Shown here: piece after piece, positions 56,126-63,259 of the stretch
Numbering within the stretch: the stretch's first letter is position 1
Layout: each line of letters opens with the position of its first letter
Source: Streptomyces sp. H27-H5
GTDB lineage: Bacteria > Actinomycetota > Actinomycetes > Streptomycetales > Streptomycetaceae
Length of the DNA: 64,000 bases
Assembly: GCF_026627505.1 (NCBI RefSeq)
Contig: NZ_JAPNLK010000002.1
Span: 120,061-184,060 of the forward strand
Reading direction: 5' to 3'
The notes under the pieces: model-generated
Told to the model about the DNA's origin: nothing
The model's input: only the letters and a program-made list of their open reading frames with translations
Database searches by the model: none
Program-made: the position numbers and the translations under genes

Positions 56126-57949
56126 TCAGCCCTGGTACAGGTCCGCCACCTCCGTCGCGTAGGCCTGTTCGATCGCCCGCCGCTTCAACTTCAACGACGG
56201 CGTCAACAGCCCGCGTTCCTCGGTGAACTGCTCGGCCAGCACCCGGAACGTACGGATCGCCTCCGCCTGGGACACCAGGGTGTTGGCGGCCACCACCGCT
56301 CGGCGCACCTCCGCCGACAGTTCCGGGTCGTGTATCACCCGAGCCGCCGCCTGCTGGGGCAGCCCCCGCATCGACAGCCAGTGCGCGACCCCCTCCATGT
56401 CCAGGGTCACCAGCGCCGCGATGTAGGGCCGGTCGTTGCCGACCAGGACGCACTGCGACACCAGGGGATGCGAGCGCACCCGCTCCTCCAGCGCCGTCGG
56501 GGAGACGCTCTTCCCGTTCGACGTCACCAGGATCTCCTTCTTGCGCCCGGTGATGGTCAGGTACCCGTCCGCGTCGAGCCGCCCCAGGTCCCCGGTCGCC
56601 AACCAGCCCCCGTGCAGCACCTCCTCCGTGCCGCGCGGATCGTTGAGGTATCCGGAGAACACGTGCCCCCCGTGCAGCCAGACCTCCCCGTCGTCCGCGA
56701 TGTGCACCGAACCGCCCGGGATGGGCGGGCCCACCGTGCCGTACTTCGTCGCCCCCGGCGGATTCGCCGTGGCGGCGGCGGAGGACTCCGTCAGCCCGTA
56801 CCCCTCGTACACCGTGATCCCGGCGCCGTCGAAGAACAGCCCCAGCCGGCGCGACATCGCCGACCCGCCCGACATCGCGTGCCGCACCCGCCCGCCCATC
56901 GCCTCGCGGACCTTGCCGTACACCAGCTTCTCGAAGACCTGGTGCTCCAGGCGCAGCGCGGCCGACGGGCCCGGTCCGCTGCCGAACGCCTTCTGTTCAC
57001 GGGCCTCGGCGTACCGCACCGCCGTTTCCACCGCCCGGTCGAAGGGGCCCGTACGCCCCTCCGCCTCCGCCTTGCGGCGGGCCGCCGCGAACACCTTCTC
57101 GAAGACGTACGGCACCCCCAGCACGAAGGTCGGCCGGAACGCGGCCAGGTCCGGCAGCAGTTCGGCCGCCGCCAACACCGGCTGGTGACCGAGCTTCACC
57201 CGGGCCCGGACGGCGGCCACCTCCACCATCCGGCCGAAGACGTGCGCGAGGGGCAGGAACAGCAGCGTCGAGGGCTGCTCACCCGGGCCGGCGCGGAAGA
57301 CCGACTCCCAGCGGTCGACCATGGTGTCCGCCTCGAACATGAAATTGGCGTGCGTCAACACACAGCCCTTGGGGCGACCCGTGGTCCCCGAGGTGTAGAT
57401 GACCGTGGCGGTCGCGTCGGGCGTCACCGCGCGGCGATGGCGGTGCACCACGTCATCCGCGACCCCGCGCCCGCCCTCGACCAGCTCCGCCACCGCACCC
57501 GAGTCGAGCTGCCAGAGCCTGCGCAGGTCGGGGAGGCGTTCGACGACGGAGCCCACCGTCATGGCCTGGTCCTCGTTCTCCACGACACAGCCGGTGCACG
57601 CGGAGTCGTTCAGGATCCAGTGCACCTGCTCGGCCGACGAACTCGGGTAGACCGGCACCGGCTGGGCGCCGATCGCCCACAGCGCGAAGTCGAACAGCGT
57701 CCACTCGTACCGGGTCCGGGACATCACGCCCACCCGATCCCCGAACCGGACGCCCTGGGCCAACAACCCCTTCGCGAGCGCCAGCACCTCCTCGGCCAGC
57801 TCCCCGGAGGTGACGTCCCGCCAGACCCCCTCCGTCTTGCGACCGAGCACCACCCGGTCCGGATCCTGCCGGGCATGGTCGAAGACGACATCGGCCAGAC
57901 CGCCGACCGGTGCGTCGGTGACCACGGGTGGGACGGTGAATTCACGCAA
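56126..57949 (-). CDS. Long-chain fatty acid--CoA ligase (FadD15-type AMP-dependent synthetase)
   Basis: The 607-residue protein has the adenylate-forming motifs: P-loop TVIYTSGTTGRPKG, YEGYGLTESSAAATANPPGA, WLATGDLGRLDADGYLTITG and the catalytic-lysine region KKEILVTSNGKSVSPTALEE. It activates fatty acids to acyl-CoA via acyl-AMP. The TTG start at 57949 (LREFTVPPVV, read as Met) is chosen because GAGGAG lies 7 nt upstream. It precedes the liv-type operon on the same strand with a 122-bp gap. Two unusual tandem-repeat arrays lie upstream. Confidence 0.93.
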   Translation of the reverse strand: MREFTVPPVVTDAPVGGLADVVFDHARQDPDRVVLGRKTEGVWRDVTSGELAEEVLALAKGLLAQGVRFGDRVGVMSRTRYEWTLFDFALWAIGAQPVPVYPSSSAEQVHWILNDSACTGCVVENEDQAMTVGSVVERLPDLRRLWQLDSGAVAELVEGGRGVADDVVHRHRRAVTPDATATVIYTSGTTGRPKGCVLTHANFMFEADTMVDRWESVFRAGPGEQPSTLLFLPLAHVFGRMVEVAAVRARVKLGHQPVLAAAELLPDLAAFRPTFVLGVPYVFEKVFAAARRKAEAEGRTGPFDRAVETAVRYAEAREQKAFGSGPGPSAALRLEHQVFEKLVYGKVREAMGGRVRHAMSGGSAMSRRLGLFFDGAGITVYEGYGLTESSAAATANPPGATKYGTVGPPIPGGSVHIADDGEVWLHGGHVFSGYLNDPRGTEEVLHGGWLATGDLGRLDADGYLTITGRKKEILVTSNGKSVSPTALEERVRSHPLVSQCVLVGNDRPYIAALVTLDMEGVAHWLSMRGLPQQAAARVIHDPELSAEVRRAVVAANTLVSQAEAIRTFRVLAEQFTEERGLLTPSLKLKRRAIEQAYATEVADLYQG

Positions 57950-58089
57950 GGGCCCGCTCCTCTCCGCGCAGTTTCGCTCCGCACGGCGCCGGTGACGGTA
58001 CCCCACGCCGGGGCCCGACGGGAGGTGGTCCGAACAACCGGTGCGAAGCCATCACCACTGGTCAGCGCCGTGGGCGCGAGGCCCGTGGA

Positions 58090-58131
58090 GATCGACGGGA
58101 GATCGATGGCCGATCGATGGGTGATCGACGG
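58090..58131. repeat. Four GATCGAYGG units at exact 11-bp spacing
   Basis: GATCGACGG, GATCGATGG, GATCGATGG and GATCGACGG begin at 58090, 58101, 58112 and 58123. The 11-bp period places every copy on the same face of the helix, as expected for an array of protein-binding half-sites 140-180 bp upstream of the acyl-CoA ligase. The binding protein is unknown. Confidence 0.7.
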
Positions 58132-58190
58132 AGGAACGGGTTCGGATCTCCACGACATCTGCGCGAGCCCCGCACCGCGACCGCCCGGCC

Positions 58191-58276
58191 CCGACCCGTG
58201 TCCGCGGGGCCCCCGACTCGTGTCCGCGTTGCTCCCGACCCGTGTCCGCGGGGCCCCCGGCCGGTGCCCGCGGGGG
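58191..58276. repeat. Four-unit 22-bp tandem repeat downstream of the LysR gene
   Basis: Units start at 58191, 58213, 58235 and 58257. Units 1 and 3 are identical over 22 bp, unit 2 matches at 18 and unit 4 at 17 of 22. Each carries CGTGTCCGCG-like core sequence. The array begins right at the LysR stop codon, so it may be transcribed. Its GGGGCCC blocks could also aid termination. Confidence 0.75.
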
Positions 58277-59137
58277 TCAGGCCGGCCGGCTCAGTCGGTC
58301 GCCGCCCGAGAGGATCGCGGCCGCCAGCGCCTCCGCGGCCGGCGTCGACCGGTGCCCCTGGAGCAACGCGAACTCCACCGGCCCCAGTTCCGGCAGGCCG
58401 CCCACCCGGACCAGACCCGGCGGGATCAGCCCGCGGGTGTGCGCCATCACGCCGAGCCCCGCCCGGGCCGCCGCGATCAGTCCGCTCAGGCTGCCGCTCG
58501 TACAAGCGATCCGCCAGGCCCGACCGTCCCGCTCCAGGACCTCCAGGGCCCGCGCGCGGGTGATCCCCGGAGGCGGGAAGACGATCAGCGGGACAGGACG
58601 CTCGGGATCCACCCGCAGTCCCTCCGCCCCGATCCACACCATCCGGTCCCGCCACACCAGCCGACCCCGCTCGTCCCCCCGGCCGCGCCGCTTGGCCAGC
58701 ACGAGGTCGAGGCGCCCCGCGTCCAGCCGCTCGTGCAAGGTGCCCGACAGCTCGACCGAGAGTTCCAGGTCCACCTCGGGGTGCTCGTGCCGGAACCCCT
58801 CCAGCACCTCCGGCAGCCGGGTCAGCACGAAGTCCTCCGACGCCCCGAACCGCAGCCGCCCCCGCAACCGGGTCCCGGTGAAGAAGGCCGCCGCCCGCTC
58901 GTGCGCCTCCAGGATCGTGCGGGCGAAGCCCAGCAGCGCCTCACCGTCCTCCGTCAGCTCCACGCTGTGCGTGTCCCGGGCGAAGAGCGGCCGGCCGGTG
59001 GCGTCCTCCAGCCGCCGCACGTGCTGGCTGACCGTGGACTGCCGTACGCCGAGCCGCCCCGCGGCCTGCGTGAAGCTGAGCGTCTGGGCCACCGTGAGGA
59101 ACGTGCGCAACTGGACCGGGTCGTACATGCCGTTCAT
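58277..59137 (-). CDS. LysR-family transcriptional regulator
   Basis: The 286-residue protein has the LysR helix-turn-helix at residues 5-60 (LRTFLTVAQTLSFTQAAGRL, STVSQHVRRLEDATGRPLF) and the effector-binding domain from about 90 (RLRFGASEDFVLTRLPEVLE). It is divergent from the SBF-type transporter across 166 bp, where an ATC-N9-GAT (T-N11-A) box at 59149-59163 fits LysR binding, so that transporter is the likely target. ATGs at 59137 and 59128 are both usable; GGAG precedes the first. Confidence 0.92.
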   Translation of the reverse strand: MNGMYDPVQLRTFLTVAQTLSFTQAAGRLGVRQSTVSQHVRRLEDATGRPLFARDTHSVELTEDGEALLGFARTILEAHERAAAFFTGTRLRGRLRFGASEDFVLTRLPEVLEGFRHEHPEVDLELSVELSGTLHERLDAGRLDLVLAKRRGRGDERGRLVWRDRMVWIGAEGLRVDPERPVPLIVFPPPGITRARALEVLERDGRAWRIACTSGSLSGLIAAARAGLGVMAHTRGLIPPGLVRVGGLPELGPVEFALLQGHRSTPAAEALAAAILSGGDRLSRPA

Positions 59138-59148
59138 GGCTCCACGTT

Positions 59149-59163
59149 ATCGCTGTACGTGAT
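59149..59163. promoter_or_regulatory. LysR-type box ATC-N9-GAT
   Basis: The interrupted palindrome ATC-N9-GAT matches the T-N11-A consensus of LysR proteins and lies 12 bp upstream of the LysR start, in the divergent region shared with the transporter gene. Confidence 0.45.
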
Positions 59164-59303
59164 GACAGTCAGTTCGGTGTGCGGGTTTCGCGATGACCGC
59201 CCGTGCCCGACGATGAAAGACAGCCCGCCATCCCCGCGGCGAGCGCCCCGACGCCCACCCCGAGACCCGCCGAGCCCCGAAGCGGTCACGGCCCCGAGAG
59301 CGA

Positions 59304-60359
59304 ATGAGCACCGCGACCATGCGACGCCCCCACCTCCCCTCCCGGCTGCCCCTGGACCCGTACGTCCTGGCCCTGCTGGGCACCGTCGGCCTCGCCGCCC
59401 TGCTGCCCGCCCGCGGTCAGGCCGCCGGCGTCGCGCAGGGCGCCACCACCGCGGCCGTGGCCCTGCTCTTCTTCCTCTACGGGGCCCGGCTCTCCACCCG
59501 CGAGGCCTTCGACGGGCTGCGCCACTGGCGGCTCCACCTGACCGTGCTCGCCTGCACCTTCGTGCTCTTCCCGCTGCTCGGCCTGGCCGCCCGCGCGCTC
59601 GTCCCGAGCGTCCTGACACCCCCGCTCCACAGCGGCCTGCTCTTCCTCTGCCTGGTTCCCTCCACCATCCAGTCCTCCATCGCCTTCACCTCGCTCGCCC
59701 GCGGCAACGTGCCCGCCGCGATCTGCGCCGGATCCTTCTCCAGCCTCGCCGGCATCTTCCTGACCCCCCTGCTCGCCGCCGCGCTGCTGGGCAACAGCGC
59801 GGGCGGCTTCTCCCTCGACTCCCTGCGGAAGATCGCCCTGCAACTCCTGCTGCCCTTCGTCCTCGGACAACTGATGCGGCCCCGGCTGGGCGGTTTCCTC
59901 CTGCGCAACAAGAAGGTGCTGGGTCGCGTGGACCGGGGCTCGATCCTGCTCGTCGTCTACACGGCGTTCGGCGCGGGCATGGTCGCCGGCATCTGGCACC
60001 AGGTCAGCGTCCTGCGGCTGGGCGCCCTGATGGCGGTGGAGGCCGTGCTCCTCGCGGTGATGCTCCTGGTCACCTGGTACGGGGCGAAGCGCCTCGGATT
60101 CGGCCGGGAGGACCGGATCGCCATCCAGTTCGCCGGGTCGAAGAAGAGCCTCGCCGCCGGACTCCCCATGGCCGGCGTGCTGTTCGGTGCCCACGCGAGC
60201 CTCGCCGTGCTCCCGCTCATGCTGTTCCACCAGATGCAGTTGATGGTCTGCGCGGTGCTGGCCCGCCAGCGCGCCCGTGACGTCGACCCCGAACTCCCCG
60301 CCAAGCGTGTGGCGGAGGTCTCCCGGCAGGCCCGACACCCCGCGCCGCGGGCCCGGTAA
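59304..60359 (+). CDS. Bile acid:sodium symporter-family (SBF/YfeH-like) transporter
   Basis: The 351-residue protein has about nine to ten hydrophobic segments and SBF-family features: LLFFLYGARLSTREAFDGLR, LLFLCLVPSTIQSSIAFTSL with the conserved Pro-Ser unwound region, and FAGSKKSLAAGLPMAGVLFG. Relatives move organic acids or sterol-like anions with Na+; the substrate here is unknown. It is divergent from a LysR regulator, a very common pairing. The next gene starts 9 nt later. Confidence 0.9.
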   Translation: MSTATMRRPHLPSRLPLDPYVLALLGTVGLAALLPARGQAAGVAQGATTAAVALLFFLYGARLSTREAFDGLRHWRLHLTVLACTFVLFPLLGLAARALVPSVLTPPLHSGLLFLCLVPSTIQSSIAFTSLARGNVPAAICAGSFSSLAGIFLTPLLAAALLGNSAGGFSLDSLRKIALQLLLPFVLGQLMRPRLGGFLLRNKKVLGRVDRGSILLVVYTAFGAGMVAGIWHQVSVLRLGALMAVEAVLLAVMLLVTWYGAKRLGFGREDRIAIQFAGSKKSLAAGLPMAGVLFGAHASLAVLPLMLFHQMQLMVCAVLARQRARDVDPELPAKRVAEVSRQARHPAPRAR

Positions 60360-60368
60360 CGTGCGGCG

Positions 60369-60794
60369 GTGACCTGGATACGCCCGCTCGCCGCCCACGC
60401 CGAACGCCCCTGCACCCTGGTGGTCTGCCGGGGCTGCTGCTGCGGGGACCCCCGCAAGAACCCCGGCTCCGACCACGCGGGCCAACTGGCCCGGCTGCGC
60501 GAGGCCGCCGCCGCCTCCGGGGGCCGGCTCGCCGTCCGTACCAGCGACTGCCTCGGCCCCTGCGCCCAGGCCAACGTCATCGTGGTCCAGCCCACGAGCG
60601 AGGCCCGCCGCAAGGGCGCCCGCGCCGCCTGGTTCGGCTGGGCCCTGGACGACACCGCGACCGACGAGATCATCGCGTGGGCCGAGGCCGGCGGCCCCGG
60701 CGCGACCCCGATCCCGGCGACGCTCGACCTGCACCGCATCGACCCCCCGGAACCGAAGCCGGCCCCGAACCGACGCGGCCGCCGGGGACGTTGA
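60369..60794 (+). CDS. Thioredoxin-like [2Fe-2S] ferredoxin
   Basis: The 141-residue protein has the cysteine pattern of thioredoxin-fold [2Fe-2S] ferredoxins: VVCRGCCCGDPRKNPG and SDCLGPCAQANVIVVQP. The second pair follows a beta-strand as in NuoE-like and cobalt-reductase-like ferredoxins. There is an extra cysteine (CCC) beside the first ligand. The C-terminal tail is Pro/Arg-rich. It probably transfers electrons to an unidentified partner. It begins 9 nt after the transporter gene and converges on fdhD. Confidence 0.87.
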   Translation: MTWIRPLAAHAERPCTLVVCRGCCCGDPRKNPGSDHAGQLARLREAAAASGGRLAVRTSDCLGPCAQANVIVVQPTSEARRKGARAAWFGWALDDTATDEIIAWAEAGGPGATPIPATLDLHRIDPPEPKPAPNRRGRRGR

Positions 60795-60813
60795 CGGGCG
60801 GCCGACGGCGGGC

Positions 60814-60861
60814 ACGTCGACCGGCGCAGACGTCGACCGGCGGGGACGTCGACGACGGGGG
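60814..60861. repeat. Three 16-bp tandem units in the ferredoxin-fdhD gap
   Basis: Units beginning ACGTCGAC start at 60814, 60830 and 60846; the first two match at 13 or more of 16 positions, the third is more diverged. It lies between the ends of two convergent genes, with no hairpin that clearly acts as a terminator. Confidence 0.6.
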
Positions 60862-60906
60862 ATGCGCGGCGGGGGATCCGCGTCCGCCCGCCACGGGCGA
60901 CGTGCG

Positions 60907-61734
60907 CTACAGGCTCACGCGCTGTTCGCCCGCGTAGATGTTCATGTCCGGCCCGCGCAGGAAGCCCACCAGGGTCAGCCCCGTCTCCACCGCGAGGTCC
61001 ACCGCCAGCGAGGACGGCGCCGAGACCGCCGCGAGGACCGGTATCCCCGCCATCACCGCCTTCTGCGCCAGCTCGAACGAGGCCCGCCCCGACACCAGCA
61101 GCACCGAGCCGGTCAGCGGCAACCGACCGGCCTGCAACGCCCGACCGACGATCTTGTCCACGGCGTTGTGCCGCCCCACGTCCTCCCGCAGGTCCAGCAG
61201 CTCGCCCCCCGCCGAGAACAGGCCCGCCGCGTGGAGCCCTCCCGTGCGGTCGAAGACCTTCTGGGCCGCGCGCAGCCGGTCCGGCAGCAGGGACAGCAGG
61301 TCCGCGCTCACCCGGACCGGGTCGGCCTCGATCCCCGGGAACCGGGTCGCCGTACGCACCGCGTCCAGGCTCGCCTTCCCGCACAGACCGCAGGAGGACG
61401 TCGTGTAGACGTTCCGCTCCAGCGTGATGTCGGGCACCGGCACCCCGGCCGCGAGCTGCACGTTCACCACGTTGTACGTGTTCGAACCGTCCGAGGTCGC
61501 CCCCTCGCAGTAGGTGACGGCCTGGACGTCCGAGGTGCGCGCCAGCACGCCCTCGCTCACCAGGAAGCCCACCGCCAGCGCGAAATCGTCGCCCGGCGTG
61601 CGCATCGTGATGGCCAGCGGTTTGCCGTTCAGCCGGATCTCCAGCGGCTCCTCGGCCACCAGCGTGTCCGGGCGGGCCCCCGCCACGCCGTCGCGGATCC
61701 GGACGACGCGACGGCGTTCGGTGACCCGTCCCAT
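60907..61734 (-). CDS. fdhD: Formate dehydrogenase accessory sulfurtransferase FdhD
   Basis: The 275-residue protein has the FdhD active site [16 protein letters not shown] (CxxC cysteines), [20 protein letters not shown] at the N-terminus and [18 protein letters not shown] in the middle. FdhD passes sulfur from IscS to the molybdenum or tungsten bis-MGD cofactor, which activates formate dehydrogenase. No formate dehydrogenase gene is in the window, though the ferredoxin gene converges on it. The sequence is full length and intact. Confidence 0.95.
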   Translation of the reverse strand: MGRVTERRRVVRIRDGVAGARPDTLVAEEPLEIRLNGKPLAITMRTPGDDFALAVGFLVSEGVLARTSDVQAVTYCEGATSDGSNTYNVVNVQLAAGVPVPDITLERNVYTTSSCGLCGKASLDAVRTATRFPGIEADPVRVSADLLSLLPDRLRAAQKVFDRTGGLHAAGLFSAGGELLDLREDVGRHNAVDKIVGRALQAGRLPLTGSVLLVSGRASFELAQKAVMAGIPVLAAVSAPSSLAVDLAVETGLTLVGFLRGPDMNIYAGEQRVSL

Positions 61735-61936
61735 GTGATCAGTCCACCGTTCGTTCCTCGTCGTGCACCTGACGGGCCCATTCTCGCGGATCCGCCGTCG
61801 CGGACGCCCCCGGCAGGAGGATTCTCGGAATTCTCCAAATTCAGGTGCCTTAATCCTGTCGGGTCACGCGCACCCGTACCCACCGGTAGCAGGCAAAGCT
61901 GGGTGATCCTGACTGTCGACGAGGGGATTTCCGCCC

Positions 61937-62878
61937 ATGACCGGTTCACGCGTGGTGGCGCTAGGGCACTACCAGCCCGCGAAAGTGATCACCAACGAGG
62001 ACCTCGCGGCCATGGTCGACACCAACGACGAGTGGATCCGATCCCGGGTCGGCATCAAGACGCGCCACATGGCGGGACCCGAGGAGCCGGTCGACGAGCT
62101 GGCCTTCCAGGCCGCGGGCAAGGCCCTCGCGAACGCCGGACTCACCCCCGACGACATCGACCTCGTCCTCGTGGCCACGTCCACCGCGATCGACCGTTCC
62201 CCCAACATGGCCGCCCGGGTCGCGGCCAAGCTGGGCATGGGCGGCGGCCCCGCCGTCATGGACATCAACGTCGTCTGCTCCGGCTTCACCCACACCCTGG
62301 CCGCCGCCGACCACGCGATCCGCGCCGGCGCCGCCACCCGCGCCCTGGTCATCGGCGCCGACAAGATGACCGAGATCACCGACTGGAGCGACCGCACCAC
62401 CTGCGTGCTGACCGGCGACGGCGCCGGCGCGGCCGTGGTCGAGGCCTGCGAACAGCCCGGCATCGGCCCCGTGCTGTGGGGCTCGGTACCCGAGATGGGC
62501 CACGCCGTGCGGATCGAGGGATCGCCCCCCGTCTTCGCGCAGGAGGGCCAGGCCGTCTACCGCTGGACCACCAGCCGGCTGCCCGCGCTCGCCCGCAAGG
62601 TCTGCGAGAAGAGCGGGATCACCCCCGAGGACCTGGCCGGCGTCGTCCTGCACCAGGCGAACCTGCGGATCATCGAACCGCTCGCCGCGAAGATCGGAGC
62701 CGTCAACGCCGTCGTCGCCCGCGACGTCGTCGACTCCGGCAACACCTCCGCCGCCAGCATCCCGATGGCCCTGTCCAAGCTGGTCCAGCGCGGCGAGATC
62801 CCCTCCGGCGCCCCGGTCCTGCTCTTCGGCTTCGGCGGCAACCTCTCGTACGCGGGACAGGTCATCCACTGCCCGTAG
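61937..62878 (+). CDS. 3-oxoacyl-ACP synthase III-like (KAS III/FabH family)
   Basis: The 313-residue protein has the thiolase-fold catalytic triad Cys114 (DINVVCSGFTHT), His239 (GVVLHQANLRI) and Asn269 (VVDSGNTSAAS), plus the FabH-like GFGGNLSYAGQVI end. It condenses acyl-CoA with malonyl-ACP, or performs a related Claisen or acyl-transfer reaction. It stands alone, not in the fab operon, so it is more likely a specialised paralogue than housekeeping fabH. The ATG at 61937 is in a clean context. Confidence 0.9.
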   Translation: MTGSRVVALGHYQPAKVITNEDLAAMVDTNDEWIRSRVGIKTRHMAGPEEPVDELAFQAAGKALANAGLTPDDIDLVLVATSTAIDRSPNMAARVAAKLGMGGGPAVMDINVVCSGFTHTLAAADHAIRAGAATRALVIGADKMTEITDWSDRTTCVLTGDGAGAAVVEACEQPGIGPVLWGSVPEMGHAVRIEGSPPVFAQEGQAVYRWTTSRLPALARKVCEKSGITPEDLAGVVLHQANLRIIEPLAAKIGAVNAVVARDVVDSGNTSAASIPMALSKLVQRGEIPSGAPVLLFGFGGNLSYAGQVIHCP

Positions 62879-62882
62879 TCGG

Positions 62883-62975
62883 CCGGGACCGCCGCGCGGG
62901 AACGCGGGGCCGTCCGTCCCGGGCAGGTCGGGGAGACGTTCCGTCTCGCCGGCTCCTGCGGGGTATGCCCGCAGG
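62883..62975 (+). terminator. Hairpins downstream of the KAS III gene
   Basis: CCGGGAC (62883-62889) pairs with GTCCCGG (62916-62922) with an inner CCGCG/CGCGG stem. A second hairpin, CCTGCGGG (62955-62962) with CCCGCAGG (62968-62975), follows. Either may end KAS III transcription before the tRNA gene. Confidence 0.5.
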
Positions 62976-63083
62976 TCAGCGCGGCGCGTCGGATTCCACC
63001 GGAGCCGAATACCTGGTCGGAACCACCTCGATCCCCTGCTATTGTTGTCCATGTCGCCGCGGGAAACCGGGGCCGACCACCTG

Positions 63084-63171
63084 GTCCGGGTGGCGGAATG
63101 GCAGACGCGCTAGCTTGAGGTGCTAGTGCCCTTTATCGGGCGTGGGGGTTCAAGTCCCCCCTCGGACACCA
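63084..63171 (+). tRNA. tRNA-Leu (anticodon GAG), CCA encoded
   Basis: The acceptor stem GTCCGGG (63084-63090) pairs with CTCGGAC (63161-63167). The anticodon stem CTAGC/GCTAG encloses the loop TTGAGGT, giving anticodon GAG, which reads CUC/CUU. The T-arm GGGGGTTCAAGTCCCCC is standard, a long variable arm (class II) fits leucine, and ACCA ends at 63171. It is the apparent attachment site of the element that starts immediately to the right. Confidence 0.97.
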
Positions 63172-63177
63172 GCTAAG

Positions 63178-63203
63178 ACCCCACTTCACGTGGGGTTTTT
63201 TGC
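63178..63203 (+). terminator. Intrinsic terminator of tRNA-Leu
   Basis: A perfect 7-bp stem, ACCCCAC (63178-63184) with GTGGGGT (63190-63196), and a 5-nt loop are followed by a run of T. It is a canonical rho-independent terminator 7 nt past the tRNA. Confidence 0.93.
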
Positions 63204-63218
63204 TTTTCCAGGCTGTGG

Positions 63219-63240
63219 CGTGACCAACCACGTGACCAAC
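63219..63240. repeat. Direct repeat CGTGACCAAC x2 next to the integrase
   Basis: CGTGACCAAC occurs at 63219-63228 and 63231-63240, 12 bp apart, flanked by GGCTGT and ACAGCC as an outer inverted repeat (63211-63216 and 63239-63244). Position between the tRNA and the integrase end suits integrase arm-binding sites. Confidence 0.5.
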
Positions 63241-63259
63241 AGCCCAGAGATTCCCCAGG

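Larger units (their letters stand above)
57950..58276. other. Intergenic region with two tandem-repeat arrays (327 bp)
   Basis: No gene is visible between the LysR stop and the acyl-CoA ligase start. The space holds an 11-bp-period array (58090-58131) and a 22-bp-period array (58191-58276). The ligase promoter is presumably between 57950 and 58090, but no clear -10 was found. Confidence 0.65.

Noticed and set aside
58090..58276. Possible CRISPR-like array
   Set aside because: Units are contiguous tandem repeats with no spacers, and there are no cas genes in the window.
56330..60280. Open frame of about 1,300 codons on the + strand
   Set aside because: It runs across the acyl-CoA ligase, the repeats, the LysR gene and the SBF transporter, which all have recognisable proteins in other frames; codon pattern is that of a GC-rich shadow.
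62879..63126. Frame extension of an ORF from the KAS III region into the tRNA
   Set aside because: The KAS III stop at 62878 is clear and the following sequence forms hairpins and the tRNA gene.
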